Assembly (NCBI GenBank): GCA_900549675.1
Contig: URPG01000009.1
Span: forward strand, 1-17,827
Direction of reading: 5' to 3'
Length of the DNA: 17,827 bases
From: an uncultured Oscillospiraceae bacterium
Lineage (GTDB): Bacteria; Bacillota; Clostridia; Oscillospirales; Acutalibacteraceae
Below are positions 15,109-17,827 of this stretch, piece by piece (the first letter of the stretch is position 1; each line of letters begins with the position of its first letter). Position numbers and translations under genes: made by a program. Below the pieces are notes generated by a model. The model saw only the letters and a list, made by a program, of their open reading frames with translations. It had not been told where the DNA came from and made no database searches.

Positions 15109-15168
15109 TTTGTCGATTTTAGAATCTTGTTTTACGCAGACGAAGATAAAGTGTTTAGGAGTGTTATT

Positions 15169-16569
15169 GTGGAGTGGTTTTCTGATTTAGTAGGTAATAT
15201 TAATAGTGTGTTGTGGGATGTTTTTTTAATTCTCCTGCTGTGCGGAGTGGGAATTTATTATTCTATTATCACAAAAATGGTACAATTTCGCCGATTTAAA
15301 CAAAGTTTTAAAATGACGTTTGGCTCTATTACTTTCAGCGGTAAAAAAGCCAGCGAAAAAGAAGGAATGACTTCTTTTCAATCTTTGATTACTTCTATTT
15401 CGGCACAAATCGGAACCGGAAATCTTGCCGGTGTGGCGGGTGCCATGGTGCTCGGCGGACCGGGTGCTGTTTTCTGGATGTGGGTGAGTGCCATATTGGG
15501 CATGGCGACCATTTATGGAGAGGCTACCTTAGCACAACGGTATCGGACAACAGTAAACGGTGAAGTTGTCGGCGGACCGGTGTATTATATCCGTGCGGCA
15601 ATCAAAGGCCCTGCGGGGAAAGTAATTGCAGGAATATTTTCTATTCTGTTGATTTTTGCACTGGGTTTCATGGGTAACATGGTGCAGGCGAATTCCGTGG
15701 GAGGCGCTATGGAAGCGGCTTTTGGTGTACCTTCAGAATATGTCGGTATCGGCCTGGCAATTATTGCGCTTTTGGTATTTTTAGGAGGAGTAAAACGGAT
15801 TGTAGCCGTGGCAGAAAAAGTAGTACCTTTCATGGCTGTGTTTTTCACCTTGGCATCACTCATTATCATTGCAGTCAATTTCCGTAATATTATTCCTGCT
15901 TTTCGCGATATTTTTGTTGGAGCATTTTCTCCGAAAGCGGTATTGGGCGGCGTGTTGGGGGTAACCATGCAAAAAGCCGTACGCTTTGGTATTGCCAGAG
16001 GTCTGTTTACACATGAAGCCGGTATGGGTTCTACGCCGCATGCGCATGCTTTAGCAAGGGTAAAAAATCCCTGCGACCAAGGCTTGGTGGCAATGATGGG
16101 TGTGTTCATCGATACAATTGTATTGCTGCCGCTCACTGTTTTGGCAATTCTCACCTCAGGTGTTTTAGGCTCTGTAGATGAAACAGGAGAGTTTGTAACC
16201 AGTATTCAGCTGACACAAGCTGCTTATGCCAATGTATTTGGACATTTCGGATATGTCATCATAGCCATTTGTGTATTGTTTTTTGCCTTTGCCACCATTA
16301 TTGGTTGGTATTTTTTCGGGTTAGCAAATGTTAAGTATCTATTTGGCAAAAAAATGGTTCCGGTTTATGCTGTTTTGGTATCTGTGTTTGTTGGTGTTGG
16401 TTGTGCCCTTAAAGTTGATTTGGTATGGGCTTTGGCAGATTTATTCAACGGTTTAATGGTAATTCCCAATGTATTAGCGTTGATTATTCTGGGAGGAGTG
16501 GTCAAAAAGCTTACAAAGGATTGGGAAGAGGATAAAGCACGTCAATTAGACGAACACAGGCCGTCCTAA
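15169..16569 (+). CDS. alanine/glycine:cation symporter (AGCS family)
   Basis: A membrane carrier that takes up alanine and/or glycine with Na+ (or H+). The 466-residue protein has about ten hydrophobic helices. The family signature GGPGAVFWMWVSAILGM spans 96-112, and the conserved SISAQIGTGNLAGVAGAM region spans about 76-93. The start is GTG 15169, with AGGAG at 15157-15161. The longer frame opening at ATG 15097 would begin inside the leader terminator and lacks family resemblance, so it is rejected. The tandem glycine riboswitch upstream strongly suggests glycine as a physiological substrate or signal. A terminator follows at 16622. The gene is monocistronic. Confidence 0.93.
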   Translation: MEWFSDLVGNINSVLWDVFLILLLCGVGIYYSIITKMVQFRRFKQSFKMTFGSITFSGKKASEKEGMTSFQSLITSISAQIGTGNLAGVAGAMVLGGPGAVFWMWVSAILGMATIYGEATLAQRYRTTVNGEVVGGPVYYIRAAIKGPAGKVIAGIFSILLIFALGFMGNMVQANSVGGAMEAAFGVPSEYVGIGLAIIALLVFLGGVKRIVAVAEKVVPFMAVFFTLASLIIIAVNFRNIIPAFRDIFVGAFSPKAVLGGVLGVTMQKAVRFGIARGLFTHEAGMGSTPHAHALARVKNPCDQGLVAMMGVFIDTIVLLPLTVLAILTSGVLGSVDETGEFVTSIQLTQAAYANVFGHFGYVIIAICVLFFAFATIIGWYFFGLANVKYLFGKKMVPVYAVLVSVFVGVGCALKVDLVWALADLFNGLMVIPNVLALIILGGVVKKLTKDWEEDKARQLDEHRPS

Positions 16570-16621
16570 GGCTTGAATGGAATTTAGAACAATCTTTTAC
16601 ATTTATCAGCGAAAGTCTTGT

Positions 16622-16661
16622 AAAAAACCTTAGAGAATGAACTTTCTCTAAGGTTTTTTAT
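16622..16661 (+). terminator. intrinsic terminator after the symporter gene
   Basis: CCTTAGAGAA (16628-16637) pairs with TTCTCTAAGG (16644-16653), extended by A6/T6, and is followed by TTTTATTTTA. Confidence 0.9.
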
Positions 16662-16795
16662 TTTATAAAAAGCTTTTAAGTAAATAATCTAAAAAAATCA
16701 TATATTTTTCCTTAAAAAAGTAAGTTTATATAATTTATTTTGTGTACTTTGTGATTTATCATAGAGATACTATCCTATAAAGAGAGGCGAAAAAT

Positions 16796-17827
16796 ATGAA
16801 ACAAAAGATAAGAGGAACGAATTTGGGAAATTGGCTTGTCTTGGAGAAATGGATGTCACCGGATTTATTCCTTCTGCCCACGGCAGAAGATGAAGACGAG
16901 CTTTGTCGTCAATTATCCCCGCAAGAACTGAAAAAACGTCTGACGAAACATCGTGATACCTATATTACAAAAGAAGATTTTGTCTTTTTACAGTCAAAAG
17001 GTGTAAATACCGTACGTATTCCTGTACCGCATTTTATTTTTGGAGATGATCCTGCCTATTGCGACCCTTATTTACCCTGTATTGAGTATTTGGATAAAGC
17101 ATTTGCATGGGCAGAAGAAACCGGTTTAAAAATTTTAATCGATTTACATACCGCCCCCGAAAGTCAAAATGGATTTGATAATGGAGGAGTTTGCGGTGTA
17201 TGTAAGTGGGCGCAGTCACCGGATAGAATTACCCGCGTGTTGCTTGTGTTAGAAAAGCTGGCAGAACGTTACGGCAAGCATACCGCTCTTTGGGGGATGG
17301 AGCTTTTGAATGAACCCATTTCGGAGGAGCTGTGGCAGTTTACTCGGAATAGGTATCGCCCTGTTGACCAGAAAAGAGCAAAAGGTTCTGATTTTGTACC
17401 TCTTTCTGTGCTGAAGGATTTTTATAAGCGCGGCTATGAAGTAATCCGCAAACATATGGATGAAAGTAAGGCAGTAGTAATTCATGATGGATTTCGTTTT
17501 AACGCATGGGCTGATTTTATGACAGAACCCATGTATAAAAATGTAGTAGTAGATGCGCATTGGTATTTGGGATATGGCTTGAACTCTCAAAATTTAGAGA
17601 TTGATTATATGCATACCGTGTTAAAAGAATACGGAGAAAAAATTAAGGCAATGGAAAAAGTACACCCGGTCATTATTGGGGAATGGTGCTTAAACCATGA
17701 TAGGATCTCTAAAGAAGAGAGAACACCGATACAGAAAAATCTTTTGTATCGGATGCTGGCAGATGCACAGCTGTCAACATGGGAATTTGGCAGCGGTTAT
17801 TTCTTTTGGAGTTACAAGTTATATGGC
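16796..17827 (+). CDS. glycoside hydrolase family 5, exo-beta-1,3-glucanase-like (3' end missing)
   Basis: A TIM-barrel retaining glycosidase, cut by the window edge after 344 codons with no stop. The N-terminal RGTNLGNWLVLEKWM (6-20) and DLHTAPESQNGFDNGG (116-131) closely follow the fungal-type exo-1,3-glucanase (EXG1-like) branch of GH5. The acid/base glutamate is E173 in LLNEP and the nucleophile is E296 in IIGEW; H255 and W256 lie near the active site. There is no signal peptide, so the enzyme is probably cytoplasmic and acts on imported oligosaccharides or glycosides. Start ATG 16796 has AGAGAGG upstream. The spacer 16662-16795 is very A/T-rich with no clear promoter. Substrate assignment is by family resemblance only. 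Confidence 0.88.
   Translation, partial: MKQKIRGTNLGNWLVLEKWMSPDLFLLPTAEDEDELCRQLSPQELKKRLTKHRDTYITKEDFVFLQSKGVNTVRIPVPHFIFGDDPAYCDPYLPCIEYLDKAFAWAEETGLKILIDLHTAPESQNGFDNGGVCGVCKWAQSPDRITRVLLVLEKLAERYGKHTALWGMELLNEPISEELWQFTRNRYRPVDQKRAKGSDFVPLSVLKDFYKRGYEVIRKHMDESKAVVIHDGFRFNAWADFMTEPMYKNVVVDAHWYLGYGLNSQNLEIDYMHTVLKEYGEKIKAMEKVHPVIIGEWCLNHDRISKEERTPIQKNLLYRMLADAQLSTWEFGSGYFFWSYKLYG

Noticed and set aside
15097..15168. Upstream extension of the symporter to the ATG at 15097
   Set aside because: The ATG lies in the leader terminator hairpin. GTG 15169 has AGGAG at the right spacing and gives the usual family N-terminus.
15585..16154. A 189-codon antisense frame inside the symporter gene
   Set aside because: Its composition is that of the complement of a membrane-protein gene; it has no motif and no ribosome-binding site.
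17034..17590. Two minus-strand frames (61 and 113 codons) near the right end
   Set aside because: They are antisense to the GH5 gene, which has intact catalytic motifs; neither shows a domain.

Overview
The window looks like chromosomal DNA from an anaerobic, low-GC, Gram-positive bacterium of the class Clostridia. The grounds are an oxygen-independent ribonucleotide reductase activase, a GTP-type PEP carboxykinase, purine-rich Shine-Dalgarno sites, A/T-rich spacers, a diacylated-type lipoprotein signal, a tandem glycine riboswitch and many U-tailed hairpin terminators. A methyl-accepting chemoreceptor suggests motility. No species can be named from the sequence alone. I see no phage, transposon, CRISPR array, tRNA or rRNA.

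Layout. Positions 1-192 are a purine-rich, lysine-codon-rich stretch before nrdG (193-687). A GTP-dependent PEP carboxykinase (849-2615) follows with its own promoter and terminator. A single-domain bacteriohemerythrin (2771-3172) and a long leader come before a dCache/HAMP chemoreceptor (3553-5730). Two strong hairpin terminators (5738-5850) separate it from a minus-strand gene train running from 12310 down to 5889. In transcription order the train is a HAD phosphatase, an exonuclease-PgeF/YfiH fusion protein, PotC permease, PotD binding lipoprotein, an alpha/beta-hydrolase and the YchF ATPase. To the right are a plus-strand malic enzyme broken by a one-base frameshift (12628-13799), a nested hairpin element (13829-13925), a minus-strand sigma-factor-like protein with a C-terminal membrane anchor (14009-14686), a tandem glycine riboswitch controlling an AGCS alanine/glycine symporter (15169-16569), and the start of a cytoplasmic GH5 glucanase-like enzyme that runs off the right edge.

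How they fit. PEP carboxykinase and malic enzyme both work at the PEP/pyruvate/C4-acid node. The hemerythrin and the chemoreceptor may serve oxygen handling and taxis. The first two genes of the minus-strand train overlap by ATGA and could form a nucleic-acid breakdown and nucleoside salvage module: exonuclease, phosphatase and purine-nucleoside-active YfiH domain. That link is inference. potCD lack potA and potB here, so the transporter would need partners from elsewhere.

Most worth a second look: the exonuclease-PgeF fusion, the nested RNA-like element after the malic enzyme, the membrane-anchored sigma-like protein, and the operator-like dyads in front of the minus-strand train.
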